Shown here one piece after another: positions 8,004 to 16,578 of a DNA stretch of 64,000 nucleotides. Position numbers and translations under genes: made by a program. The stretch is from Microbacterium mangrovi (GTDB lineage: Bacteria > Actinomycetota > Actinomycetes > Actinomycetales > Microbacteriaceae): assembly GCF_000802305.1 (NCBI RefSeq), contig NZ_JTDK01000017.1, forward strand, positions 1-64,000, in the 5' to 3' direction. Below the pieces are notes generated by a model. The model was not told the DNA's origin. It searched no databases and saw nothing but the letters and a program-made list of their open reading frames with translations. Numbering within the stretch: the stretch's first letter is position 1; every line of letters starts with the position of its first letter.

Positions 8004-8906
8004 ATGACGTCGGCCGAGTTCACCCGCAACCGCGAAAACTACTGCTACCGGCATCCCGACCGGCAGAGCTTCGTGCTCTGTCAGCGGTGCCTGCGCACCA
8101 TCTGCGCCGAGTGCCAGACCCCCGCCCCGGTGGGAGTGATCTGCCCGGAGTGCATGGCGCAGCACGGCAAGGATGCCGCAGCCTCCCAGCGGGCGGCGCG
8201 TGCGGGTTCCGCGCGCTCCGCCCGCACCTGGGTGCCCCGCCGCCGCACCGCGACGGCGTACGACACCCGTCCGCTGGCGACCTACACGATCATCGCGATC
8301 ACGGTCGTCGTGTACCTGACCCAGTTGATCCCGGGCTCTCCCGTGGCAGCGTGGCTCCAACTCGCCGGCGTCTACGTGATGCCCGTCTCGGGCGCGCCGT
8401 TCCAGCCCTGGCGGATGCTGACCGTGCTGTTCGTGCACGAGAGCATCCTCCACGTCGGCTTCAACATGCTCGCGCTGTGGATGATCGGTCAGAGCCTCGA
8501 GCCCCTGCTCGGTCGCTGGCGCTTCGTGACGCTGTACCTGCTGAGCGGCTTCGGCGCCTCGGCCGCCGTCGTCGCGTTCTCTTCGCCGCTGCAGCCCGTC
8601 GTGGGTGCGTCCGGGGCCATCTTCGGGCTGTTCGGCGCGCTGCTCATCATCGGCCGGCACATCGGCGCCCCGATCGGCGGCATCGCCGTGGTGATCGGCA
8701 TCAACCTGGTCTTCACGTTCCTGCCCGGAACGAACATCGCGTGGCAGGCGCACGTCGGCGGCCTCATCACCGGCGCCGTCGCGGGGCTCATCTTCGCCCG
8801 CACGCGCTCGCCGCGCCGCCGTGCGCTGCAGGTGTGGTTGCTCGTCGCGCTGTTCGCGGCGCTGTGCGCCGTGGTGGTCGTGACGAACCTGGTGCTCGTA
8901 CGGTGA
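8004..8906 (+). CDS. Rhomboid family intramembrane serine protease with N-terminal zinc-binding domain
   Basis: A 300-residue protein. Residues 14-50 carry Cys/His pairs (C14, H17, C26, C29, C34, C37, C50) of a B-box-like zinc finger. Residues 90-290 form the rhomboid core. The catalytic dyad is S203 in GASGAIFG and H250 in AHVGGL; the conserved HVGFNMLALW (H150, N154) lies in the second core helix. It cleaves transmembrane substrates inside the bilayer; the substrates are unknown. The ATG at 8004 begins the zinc-finger region directly. A TGACGTCA palindrome lies nine bases upstream. It converges with crgA across a gap that holds DnaA boxes. Confidence 0.94.
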   Translation: MTSAEFTRNRENYCYRHPDRQSFVLCQRCLRTICAECQTPAPVGVICPECMAQHGKDAAASQRAARAGSARSARTWVPRRRTATAYDTRPLATYTIIAITVVVYLTQLIPGSPVAAWLQLAGVYVMPVSGAPFQPWRMLTVLFVHESILHVGFNMLALWMIGQSLEPLLGRWRFVTLYLLSGFGASAAVVAFSSPLQPVVGASGAIFGLFGALLIIGRHIGAPIGGIAVVIGINLVFTFLPGTNIAWQAHVGGLITGAVAGLIFARTRSPRRRALQVWLLVALFAALCAVVVVTNLVLVR

Positions 8907-8910
8907 GGGG

Positions 8911-9029
8911 TTGTCCCCACCCCGTTCCACAGTTCGCCGGGCGGTTTCCACAGGCCGGTGGAGAGTTATCCACATCTCTATCCCCAGCTGGGGAAAGAAT
9001 TACACAGGTGTAATTCCGGGGTGTGGATG
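8911..9029. other. Convergent intergenic region with DnaA-box cluster and two perfect palindromes
   Basis: This gap lies between the 3' ends of the rhomboid and crgA genes, so it should hold no promoter. It contains a perfect DnaA box TTATCCACA (8966-8974), a one-mismatch box TTGTCCCCA (8911-8919) and weaker TTTCCACA and TGTGGAT matches. It also has two exact palindromes: TCCCCAGCTGGGGA (8981-8994) and a 20-bp one with 9-bp arms (8997-9016, GAATTACAC/GTGTAATTC). The second could end transcription of either gene, but it lacks a T-run. Confidence 0.5.
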
Positions 9030-9031
9030 CC

Positions 9032-9268
9032 TCAGCGCCAGCGGGTGGTCATCAGGAAGCCGACGAAGGCGATCCCGAATCCGATCACCAGGTTCCATGC
9101 GCCGATCCCCGGGATGGGGAACGCCGAACCGCTCAGGTAGAAGACGAGCACCCATGCGAGTCCGACCAGCATGAGACCGACCATGATCGGCTTGAACCAC
9201 ACCGGGTTGGGCGCGGCGTCGCCTTCGCGCTCGACGAGGCTGTCGTCAGCCTTTCCAGATCGTGCCAT
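9032..9268 (-). CDS. crgA: Cell division protein CrgA
   Basis: A 78-residue small membrane protein with two transmembrane helices (about residues 27-46 and 56-75), joined by the short loop LSGSAFPIPGIG, and a charged N-terminal tail. The helix-loop-helix ending in TRWR and the NPVWFKPIMVGLMLVGLAWV segment are typical. CrgA is an actinobacterial divisome protein that contacts FtsI/FtsZ partners and helps recruit septal synthesis proteins. The frame is open far upstream, but the ATG at 9268 gives the normal length. It sits between rhomboid and sortase genes, next to the kinase cluster, as in mycobacteria (Rv0011c). Confidence 0.95.
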   Translation of the reverse strand: MARSGKADDSLVEREGDAAPNPVWFKPIMVGLMLVGLAWVLVFYLSGSAFPIPGIGAWNLVIGFGIAFVGFLMTTRWR

Positions 9269-9330
9269 GCAGACCAGTGTAAGCGGCCGGGCTCGCTCGT
9301 TCACCCCGGAGGAGCGTGGAGCACGCTGGG

Positions 9331-9336
9331 TAGACT
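9331..9336 (+). promoter_or_regulatory. Candidate leaderless -10 element upstream of the sortase gene
   Basis: TAGACT fits TANNNT and lies six bases before a GTG at 9343. That GTG is out of frame with the sortase by one base, which bears on the true sortase start (see findings). Confidence 0.45.
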
Positions 9337-9415
9337 CGCGCTGTGACCGAGAAGCCGCCCGGCGGCGCGCGCCGGTGGCGGCCCGAAACCGCGCCGCCGG
9401 ACGTCGGTCGCGACC

Positions 9416-10120
9416 GTGCTCGGCGAGATCCTCCTCACCCTCGGCGTGCTCGTGCTTCTGTTCGTGGCGTGGCAGCTGTGGATCGGCGATTGGATCGGGG
9501 CCGCCCAGAAGGATGCCGCCGGCGCCCGGCTCTCGCAGCGGTGGGCGGCCGAGGCCGGCGGCCCGACGCCGACCGCGTCGCCGGGCACCGCCGGGCACCC
9601 GGGGGCAACGGCATCCCCGCCCGCCCTGCCGCAGCCGGCGAACGCGCAGATCTTCGCGACGATGCACGTCCCGCGCTTCGGAGCCGACTACGACGTGCCG
9701 CTGGCCGGGGGCACCACGCGCGCCGCGACGCTCGATCCGATCGGGATCGGACACTACGACGGCACCCCGATGCCCGGTCAGCTCGGCAACATGGCCGTGG
9801 CCGCGCACCGCACGACGTTCGGCAAGCCGTTCAACAAGATCGCCACCCTGCACGTCGGCGACGCGATCGTCATCGAGACGAAGGCGGGCTGGTACACGTA
9901 CCGCTTCCGCACGTTGGAGTACGTCAAGCCGGATGCCTACGACGTCACCGACCCCGTGCCGCAGCAGACCGGCGTCGCCGCGAACGGACGGTACCTGACG
10001 ATGACCAGCTGCTCCCCGATGTACTTCAAGACCGAGCGGATCGTCGCGTACAGCGTGTTCGAATCGTTCACGCCGCGTTCCGCCGGAGCGCCGGCATCCC
10101 TCGACCCGGTGAGGAGCTGA
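9416..10120 (+). CDS. Class E sortase
   Basis: A 234-residue (as read) membrane-anchored cysteine transpeptidase that joins LPXTG or LAXTG surface proteins to the cell wall. An N-terminal signal-anchor (about residues 3-24) is followed by a Pro/Ala/Thr-rich linker (45-75) and the sortase fold. The catalytic triad is H131 (AVAAHRTTFG), C199 (TMTSCSP) and R208 (TERIVAY); TSCSP fits class E. GTG 9416 is the only in-frame start. A GTG at 9343 with a good leaderless -10 would give a typical basic N-terminus only if one base were removed between 9343 and 9416, so the 5' end may be frameshifted. The LPVTG protein at 49-57 kb is a potential substrate. Confidence 0.88.
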   Translation: MLGEILLTLGVLVLLFVAWQLWIGDWIGAAQKDAAGARLSQRWAAEAGGPTPTASPGTAGHPGATASPPALPQPANAQIFATMHVPRFGADYDVPLAGGTTRAATLDPIGIGHYDGTPMPGQLGNMAVAAHRTTFGKPFNKIATLHVGDAIVIETKAGWYTYRFRTLEYVKPDAYDVTDPVPQQTGVAANGRYLTMTSCSPMYFKTERIVAYSVFESFTPRSAGAPASLDPVRS

Positions 10121-10122
10121 CC

Positions 10123-10278
10123 GTGTACGCAGCGCTGTGGCGCATCCTTCCCGGGCCGTGGTGGGTGCGCGTGCTCATTCTCGTCGTCGCCGTCGCGGTC
10201 GTGCTGTACGGCCTGTTCTTCTGGGTGTTCCCCTGGCTCAGCCCGATCGTCGACCCGCAGGATGCGACCGTGGGCTGA
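10123..10278 (+). CDS. Small single-helix membrane protein downstream of sortase
   Basis: A 51-residue protein from GTG 10123, two bases after the sortase stop, with the sortase GAGGAG region acting as Shine-Dalgarno. It has an N-terminal amphipathic stretch (YAALWRILPGPWWVR) and one hydrophobic helix (VLILVVAVAVVLYGLFFWVF), then a short acidic tail. The tight coupling suggests it is made with the sortase. Its function is not known to me. It ends six bases before the convergent pknB stop. Confidence 0.65.
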   Translation: MYAALWRILPGPWWVRVLILVVAVAVVLYGLFFWVFPWLSPIVDPQDATVG

Positions 10279-10283
10279 GGGCG

Positions 10284-11975
10284 TCAGCCCGAGCAGCTGA
10301 CGAGCGTTACCGTCGAGTGGATCGGCACCTCGCCCGGACCCGCCGACTGCGAGTTCACCGAGCGCGGGTCGGTCTTGGCGCAGCTCGGGTCGTCTTGTAC
10401 GGTCGCGGTGAGTCCGAGCGACTTGAGTGCCGCGACGGCGTCGTCGAGCGTGTAGCCCGCGGTCAGGTCAACGACCGTGACGGTGCCGGTCGCGATCACG
10501 AGGTCGACGGACGTGCCCTTGGGCACCGCGGTTCCCTGCTGCTGGTCGGCAGACAGCACGATTCCCTGCGCGGTGTTCGGGTCGTCCTGCTGACGCACGG
10601 CGCCGAGCGTCAGCCCGGCATCCTCGAGCGCCGTGGTCGCGTCCTGCTGACTGAGACCTTCGAGCTTGGGAACGGTGGTGGCATCCGGCCCGCTCGAGAC
10701 GAACACCTTGATCTCCTGGCCCTTGGCGACCGACACTCCGGCACCCGGATCCGTCTCGACGACGGTGCCCTTGGCGACCGTGTCGCTCGGCTCGTCGACG
10801 CGCGTCGGCACGAGGTCTTCGCCGGTGAGCTTGTTCGCCGCATTGTCGTACGCCAGACCGGAGACGTCCGGCACCAGCCGGGCGCCGCCCGGGACGCCGT
10901 CGCCGGCGCGCATCGACAGCACCCAGATGAAGACCGAGATCAGCAGCACCGCCAGGAGCGCCACACCCGCCCAGATCCACGCCGCCGGCGGACCCGACTG
11001 GGTGCGGCTCATCGTGGTGTCGTCGCTCAGCTGGCGCAGCGTCCGCGCGGTGTCGGCCGCGGCCTGCGGGTCGGGCCCGTAGAGCGCGGCGGCTCCGACG
11101 GCCGCGTGCTTCTTCGCCGTGGCGGCTCCGGATGCCGCGGCATCCAGCGCCTCGCGGAAAGCGGCCGCATCGGAGAACCGCTGAAACGGGTCTTTCGCGA
11201 GCGCGCGCAGCACGACCGCGTCGACGCCGGCCGGAATCGTGTCGATGACCTCCGACGGCGGCTCGGGTGCTTCGCTGACATGCTGATACGCGACGGCCAC
11301 CGGGCTCTCGCCGCGGAACGGCTGGCGGCCGGTGAGCAGCTCGTAGAGCACGACACCGGTCGAATAGAGGTCGGTGCGCCCGTCGACGGACTCGCCCTTG
11401 GCCTGCTCGGGCGAGAAATAGGCGGCCGTTCCGATGATCTGCGTCGTCTCGGCCACGGTCGACGAGGAGTCGGACACCGCGCGCGCGATGCCGAAGTCCA
11501 TCACCTTGATCTGGCCGTCGCCGGTCACCATGACGTTGCCGGGCTTGATGTCGCGGTGCACGACTCCGGCCCGGTGCGAGTACTCGAGGGCCTCCAGGAT
11601 GCCGTCGGTGTAGCGGATCGCCTCGTCGACGGGCACGGGTCCGCGGGCGATGATGTCCTTCAGCAGGGTGCCGTGCACCAGCTCCATGACGATGTACGGG
11701 ATCTGGCGGGGCCGATCGCCGGACGAGTCGGTGTCTTCGCCGGCGTCGTACACGCGCACGATCGTCGGGTGCGACATCCGGGACGCGGCCTGCGCCTCCA
11801 TGCGGAAGCGCGTGCGGAAGGTTCCGTCCTGAGCGAGTTCGCGATTGAGGATCTTGATCGCCACGTCGCGCCCCAGCGTCAGGTCGCGGCCGCGGTAGAC
11901 CTCGGCCATTCCCCCGTGCCCGATGAGCGCGTCGACGCGGTAGCGTCCGGCAAGAACGCGCGGTTGATCGGTCAC
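10284..11975 (-). CDS. pknB: Serine/threonine protein kinase PknB with PASTA domains
   Basis: A 563-residue transmembrane kinase. The cytosolic kinase domain (about 12-275) has the glycine loop GHGGMAEVY, ATP-lysine K41, HRD at 140-142, DFG at 160-162 and an intact activation loop (GTAAYFSPE). One membrane helix (331-354) leads to three extracellular PASTA repeats (about 366-431, 432-498, 499-562) that bind muropeptides or lipid II. M. tuberculosis PknB has four, so one repeat is missing here. Start GTG 11975 follows a GGGAG. It is the last gene of the fhaA-fhaB-pstP-rodA-pbpA-pknA-pknB series, though separated from pknA by 51 bp. Role: coupling growth and division to wall synthesis. Confidence 0.96.
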   Translation of the reverse strand: MTDQPRVLAGRYRVDALIGHGGMAEVYRGRDLTLGRDVAIKILNRELAQDGTFRTRFRMEAQAASRMSHPTIVRVYDAGEDTDSSGDRPRQIPYIVMELVHGTLLKDIIARGPVPVDEAIRYTDGILEALEYSHRAGVVHRDIKPGNVMVTGDGQIKVMDFGIARAVSDSSSTVAETTQIIGTAAYFSPEQAKGESVDGRTDLYSTGVVLYELLTGRQPFRGESPVAVAYQHVSEAPEPPSEVIDTIPAGVDAVVLRALAKDPFQRFSDAAAFREALDAAASGAATAKKHAAVGAAALYGPDPQAAADTARTLRQLSDDTTMSRTQSGPPAAWIWAGVALLAVLLISVFIWVLSMRAGDGVPGGARLVPDVSGLAYDNAANKLTGEDLVPTRVDEPSDTVAKGTVVETDPGAGVSVAKGQEIKVFVSSGPDATTVPKLEGLSQQDATTALEDAGLTLGAVRQQDDPNTAQGIVLSADQQQGTAVPKGTSVDLVIATGTVTVVDLTAGYTLDDAVAALKSLGLTATVQDDPSCAKTDPRSVNSQSAGPGEVPIHSTVTLVSCSG

Positions 11976-12026
11976 AGATACTCCCTCTGGTGCGGGGGCC
12001 AGCCTATCCGACCGGCCTTGACGGAC

Positions 12027-13736
12027 TCAGGGAGTGGGCGAGAGCGAGGGCTCGGGCGTCTGGGTCGGGATGACCGGTGCCGGCGAGATCACGGCCTGCG
12101 ACGCCGCCGACGACGGGGTCGTCCGGCCACCGCTGTCGCCGGTGCAGGTCGCGGTGTACGACGCCTTGATCTGACCGGTGGTGCCCTCGGGAACCTGCAC
12201 CTGCGCCGTGGAGCCGGGCGAGACCGAGAGGGACTGCGTCTGGCCGCCCATCGTCACCTTGACGGTGTAGCCGGTGACGTTGCCGGTGCCGGCCGGGCAC
12301 GTGTACTGGAGGTCCTTGATCTGCGCGTTGCCGCCGGCCACCACGCCGCCGCCCTCGCCGTCGCCGATGATCGTCGGCGCGTCGGGGGCGCCGAGCGCCG
12401 TCTGGTCGCCGTAGCAGCGGATCGTGATGCCCTTGCCCTGCGCGACGTTTCCGCCCGACGGGTCGGTGCTCTGCACGGTGCCCACCTTCGACGACGATGA
12501 TGCCGGGTCGCCGGCGACCTTGGTCGGGTTCAGGCCCGCGGTGGAGGCGGTGGTCATCGCCTGGTCGCACGGCATTCCGACCAGGCCCAGCGCCGACACG
12601 TCGACCGGGGTCTTCGTGGGCGTCGGCGTCGCGGAGTGCGTCGACGGGGATGCCGCCGGAGCGTCGTGGTTTCCGCTGAGCAGCGCCCACAGGGTTCCGC
12701 CGAGCACGAGGATCAGCAGGATGATGAGGGCGATCAGCGGCCACGTCCACGGGCTGCGCTTCTTCTTCTGCTTCTCTTCGGCCGCCGGCACGAGCGGCTC
12801 GGTGGTCGGCAGCATCGCCGTGGCGCCCGCGGTGTCGGTGTTCAGCAGCATGGTCGCCGCCTCGGCCGCACCGATGCCGGCGACGATCGCCGGAACCGCG
12901 GCGCCCGCACCGGCGATGTCGCCGCGGCGCAGTGCGGTGGCCGCACGGCTGACGGCGGCGGCGGATGCCGGACGCTCCTCGGGCTTCTTGGCGATCATCG
13001 CCATGACGAGGTTCTGCACCGGCTCGGCCACCGTGGGCGGCAGCGGCGGCGGGGTGTCGTTGATCTGCGCCATCGCGATCGCGACCTGCGACTCGCCGCC
13101 GAACGGACGCTTGCCGGCCAGGCACTCGTACGCGACGATGCCGAGCGAGTAGATGTCGGTCGCCGGGGATGCCGGATGACCGGAGGCCTGCTCGGGCGAG
13201 AGGTACTGAACGGTGCCCATGACCTGACCGGTCGCCGTCAGCGGTACCTGGTCGGCGATGCGGGCGATGCCGAAGTCGGTGATCTTCACGCGCCCGTCGG
13301 GCGTGATGAGGAGGTTTCCGGGCTTGATGTCGCGGTGAACGAGGCCGGCGGCGTGGGCGGCCTGCAGGGCGGCAGCGGTCTGCGCGACGACGTCGAGCGT
13401 CTTGTCGCTGGACAGCGTGTTCTCGCGCTCGAGGATCGTCGACAGGGCCTCGCCGGGGACGAGCTCCATCACGAGGAACGCGGACCCGTTCTCCTCGCCG
13501 TAGTCGAAGACGCTGGCGATGCCCTCGTGGTTGACGAGGGCGGCGTGCCGGGCCTCCGCGCGGAAGCGCTCGAGGAATCCGGGATCGCCCATGTACTCGT
13601 CTTTGAGGATCTTGATGGCGACGGTGCGTCCGATGACGTGGTCCGTGGCTTCCCAGACCTCACCCATGCCGCCGATCGCGATCCGCGACTCGAGCTCATA
13701 GCGGCCGCCGAAGGTCACACCCTGTGTGGGCCTCAT
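12027..13736 (-). CDS. pknA: Serine/threonine protein kinase PknA-like
   Basis: A 569-residue transmembrane kinase. Kinase domain residues 12-270 include IGGMGEVW, K42, HRD 134-136 and DFG 154-156, with the activation segment GTVQYLSPEQ. A Pro/Ala-rich juxtamembrane region precedes one helix (329-353). The outside part (354-569) holds one PASTA-like unit (about 378-443, LVGMPCDQAMTTASTAG to ITIRCYG) and a second beta-rich domain rich in Thr and Ser. Mycobacterial PknA lacks a large extracellular domain, so naming rests on gene order rather than architecture. Its ATG overlaps the pbpA stop by four bases (13733-13736), implying coupled translation. Confidence 0.93.
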   Translation of the reverse strand: MRPTQGVTFGGRYELESRIAIGGMGEVWEATDHVIGRTVAIKILKDEYMGDPGFLERFRAEARHAALVNHEGIASVFDYGEENGSAFLVMELVPGEALSTILERENTLSSDKTLDVVAQTAAALQAAHAAGLVHRDIKPGNLLITPDGRVKITDFGIARIADQVPLTATGQVMGTVQYLSPEQASGHPASPATDIYSLGIVAYECLAGKRPFGGESQVAIAMAQINDTPPPLPPTVAEPVQNLVMAMIAKKPEERPASAAAVSRAATALRRGDIAGAGAAVPAIVAGIGAAEAATMLLNTDTAGATAMLPTTEPLVPAAEEKQKKKRSPWTWPLIALIILLILVLGGTLWALLSGNHDAPAASPSTHSATPTPTKTPVDVSALGLVGMPCDQAMTTASTAGLNPTKVAGDPASSSSKVGTVQSTDPSGGNVAQGKGITIRCYGDQTALGAPDAPTIIGDGEGGGVVAGGNAQIKDLQYTCPAGTGNVTGYTVKVTMGGQTQSLSVSPGSTAQVQVPEGTTGQIKASYTATCTGDSGGRTTPSSAASQAVISPAPVIPTQTPEPSLSPTP

Positions 13737-15187
13737 TTGTTAAGCACCGCCTCAATGACCTTTCTCGCAATCGGGGCGGCGATGGTGTTGCCTGTGCCCG
13801 ACTGTCCTTGACCGCCGCCATTCTCTACGACGACGGCCACTGCTACCTGCGGATCTTCTGCGGGGGCGAAGCCCGTGAACCACAGCGTGTACGGCTTGTC
13901 ACCGTTCTGCGCGGTGCCGGTCTTGCCGCCCACATCCACTCCGTCAATTCTTGCATTTGTCGCGATGCCGTTTTTGACGTTGTCGACCATCATCTGCACC
14001 ATTTCGGCATCGTTTGCGGCATCCAGCGCGCGGCCGAACTCCGTGTTGCCGTAGGTCTGCTGCACGGAGAGGTCGGCGCCGATCACCTGGTCGACCATGC
14101 GGGGGTTCATCACCACGCCGCCGTTCGCGATCCCGGCCGACACCATCGCCATCTGCAGCGGGGTGGCGAGCACCTGGCCCTGGCCGAAGCCGGTGAGGGC
14201 CGTCTGCGGGGCATCCAGTCCCTGCGGGTAGACCGAGGGGGTCGACTTGAGCGGCATCTGGAACGAGTTGTTGAAGCCGTACTTCTCGGCCTCGGCGCGG
14301 ATGGTGTCGTCGCCGAGCTTCACGGCGAGCTCCGCCATCGGGATGTTGCAGCTGAGCCGCAGCGCGTCGGCGATGGTCACCGTGGCGCCGGGGCCGCAGG
14401 TTCCGTGCGTGTCGTTGTGGATGGTGGTCGTCGTCTGCGGGAGCACGTACGACGACGGGTTCGGGAGCCGCGACTGCGGCGTGTACTGGCCGGTCGACAG
14501 CGCCGCCGAGGCGACGACGAGCTTGAACGTCGAGCCCGGCGGGTTCAGGTCGCCCGCGATCGCCCGGTTGTAGAGCGGGTTCGTCGGGTCCTTCACGAGC
14601 TGCTCGTAGTAGGTGTTCGCGGCCTTGGTGTCGTGGGTCGCGAGACCGTTCGTGTCGTAGCTCGGGCTCGTCACCATGGCGAGCACGCGGCCGGTCTTCG
14701 GCTCGATCGCGATGACCGCTCCCTGCAGGCTGCCCAGCGCGTCATAGGCGGCCTTCTGCACCTTGCTGTCGAGGGTCAGCACGACGTTCGACCCGCGCGC
14801 GGGCTTGCCGGAGAGGATCTGCTCGACGTGGGTGAGGAACTGCGACCCGCCGGTGCCCGACAGCGCCTGGTTCATCGCCTGCTCGATGGCGGTCGCCGAT
14901 CCGAGTGCCGGGTTGATGTAGCCCGTCACCGGAGCCCACATCTTCGGGTCGGTGTATACGCGCTGCCAGCTGTAGACATCCTTCGACGCGACCGACGACG
15001 CGATCGCCGAACCCGACGCGATGATCGATCCGCGCTGCACCTCGTACGAGTCGTACAGGGCGCGCCGGTTGTTCGCGTTCTGACTGAGCGCGTTCGCCTG
15101 CACCACCTGGATGACGCTCACCGCACCGAACAGCGCCAGGAACATGGCGAGCATGATGATGCTCAGCCGCTTCAGCTCGCGGGTCAT
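13733..15187 (-). CDS. pbpA: Class B penicillin-binding protein PbpA (transpeptidase)
   Basis: A 484-residue wall transpeptidase with one N-terminal membrane anchor (8-30). Penicillin-binding motifs are STFK with S219 as nucleophile and K222 (PPGSTFK), SCN at 279-281 and KTG at 422-424 (GGKTGTAQ). It cross-links peptidoglycan and is expected to pair with the neighbouring SEDS protein RodA. ATG 15187 is the only start that places the anchor at the N-terminus; it overlaps the rodA stop by four bases. In mycobacteria PbpA is a phosphorylation target of PknB and takes part in septation. The C-terminus ends soon after the transpeptidase domain, with no PASTA repeat. Confidence 0.96.
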   Translation of the reverse strand: MTRELKRLSIIMLAMFLALFGAVSVIQVVQANALSQNANNRRALYDSYEVQRGSIIASGSAIASSVASKDVYSWQRVYTDPKMWAPVTGYINPALGSATAIEQAMNQALSGTGGSQFLTHVEQILSGKPARGSNVVLTLDSKVQKAAYDALGSLQGAVIAIEPKTGRVLAMVTSPSYDTNGLATHDTKAANTYYEQLVKDPTNPLYNRAIAGDLNPPGSTFKLVVASAALSTGQYTPQSRLPNPSSYVLPQTTTTIHNDTHGTCGPGATVTIADALRLSCNIPMAELAVKLGDDTIRAEAEKYGFNNSFQMPLKSTPSVYPQGLDAPQTALTGFGQGQVLATPLQMAMVSAGIANGGVVMNPRMVDQVIGADLSVQQTYGNTEFGRALDAANDAEMVQMMVDNVKNGIATNARIDGVDVGGKTGTAQNGDKPYTLWFTGFAPAEDPQVAVAVVVENGGGQGQSGTGNTIAAPIARKVIEAVLNK

Positions 15188-16578
15188 CCGATCACCACCC
15201 GGGGCCGGCTGCGCACGGCATCCGAGATGCGCAGCAGCAGACCCACGATCAGCCAGTTGGCGATGAGCGAGGAACCACCCGCGGCGAGGAACGGCGTCGT
15301 GAGGCCGGTGAGCGGAATCACCCGGGTGACGCCGCCGACCATGATGAACACCTGCAGGGCGACAGTGAAGGAAAGCCCGGTCGCAAGCAGTTTTCCGAAG
15401 TCGTCCTGCCCGGCGAGGCCGATGCGGATGCCGCGGCTCGCGAACACCATGTACAGCGCGAGCAGCGCGAACAGGCCGATGAGGCCCAGCTCCTCGCCGA
15501 GGCTCGCGAAGATGTAGTCGCTCTCGGCCACCGGAGTGAGCCACGGGCGTCCCTGCCCGAGGCCGGTGCCGATCAGGCCGCCCTGGCTCATCCCGAACAG
15601 GCCCTGCACCAGCTGGAAGCTGGAGCCGTTGACCGTGTCGGGGTTGAACGGGTCGAGCCAGTTCTGGAAGCGCGCGTTCACGTACGGCAGCACGCGGGAT
15701 GCCGCGTACCCGCCGACGGCGAGCAGGATGACGCCGATGAGCGCCCAGCTGGTCTTGCCGGTGGCGACGTACAGCATCGCGATGAACATGCCGAAGATGA
15801 GCAGGCCCGTGCCGAGGTCGTGCTGCAGCACGATGATGCCGAGCGAGGCGATCCAGAACACGAGCACCGGGCCGAGTTCGCGCAGGCGCGGCCAGGTGAT
15901 CCCGAGGAACCGGTGGCCGGTGGTCGTGAGGCTCTCGCGGGTGCGCACCAGGTACCCGGCGAAGAAGACCGCCAGGCAGAGCTTGGCGATCTCACCCGGC
16001 TGGAATGTTCCGATGCCGGGGATGGTCACCCACACGGCGGCGTTCGCGCCCGGCGTCGACAGACCGGGGATCGCCGGCAGCAGGAGCAGCAGGATGCCGG
16101 CGAGGCCGAAGATGTAGGTGTAGCGGAACAGCACCCGGTAGTTGCGCAGCAGATAGACGAGCAGGATCGTCAGCACCAGCGCGATGCCCGCCCAGGCCAG
16201 CTGCCGGATCGCCACCGATCCCCAGCCGGTGCGTGCCCAGTGCTCGTCGAGCCGGTAGATCTCGGCGATCCCGATGCCGGTGAGCAGCGTCGCGATCGGC
16301 ACGACGAAGGGGTCGGCATCCCGCGCCCGCAGGCGCAGCACGACGTGGAGCACCAGGACGAGCGCGAAGAACGCGCCCACGTAGGAGAGGAACTTGCCGT
16401 CGATCCTGCCGACCGCGCCCAGCTGCACCAGCATGACGGCGCCGGTGACGATCACGAATGCGAACAGCAGCAGCGACAGCTCGCGGTTGCGCTGCTTCTG
16501 CGGCATCCGGATCTTGCGCAGCGCGCGCAGCACCGCGGTGTCGGTCTGCAGCTGCTCGGGTTCGGTGGCGGCGGTCAC
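15184..16578 (-). CDS. rodA: SEDS peptidoglycan glycosyltransferase RodA/FtsW
   Basis: A 464-residue polytopic membrane enzyme with about 12 helices that polymerises lipid II into glycan strands. Family signatures include WVTIPGIGTFQPGEIAKL, LQHDLGTGLLIFGMF (with the catalytic-region Asp), ESDYIFASLGEELGLIG and a C-terminal GLTTPFLAAGGSSL. Start GTG 16578 overlaps the pstP stop as GTGA and gives a soluble N-terminal tail (about 32 residues) before the first helix. It forms the polymerase half of a RodA-PbpA complex. Every junction from fhaB's start to pknA is a 4-nt overlap except pstP/fhaB, which indicates a tightly coupled operon. Confidence 0.96.
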   Translation of the reverse strand: MTAATEPEQLQTDTAVLRALRKIRMPQKQRNRELSLLLFAFVIVTGAVMLVQLGAVGRIDGKFLSYVGAFFALVLVLHVVLRLRARDADPFVVPIATLLTGIGIAEIYRLDEHWARTGWGSVAIRQLAWAGIALVLTILLVYLLRNYRVLFRYTYIFGLAGILLLLLPAIPGLSTPGANAAVWVTIPGIGTFQPGEIAKLCLAVFFAGYLVRTRESLTTTGHRFLGITWPRLRELGPVLVFWIASLGIIVLQHDLGTGLLIFGMFIAMLYVATGKTSWALIGVILLAVGGYAASRVLPYVNARFQNWLDPFNPDTVNGSSFQLVQGLFGMSQGGLIGTGLGQGRPWLTPVAESDYIFASLGEELGLIGLFALLALYMVFASRGIRIGLAGQDDFGKLLATGLSFTVALQVFIMVGGVTRVIPLTGLTTPFLAAGGSSLIANWLIVGLLLRISDAVRSRPRVVIG

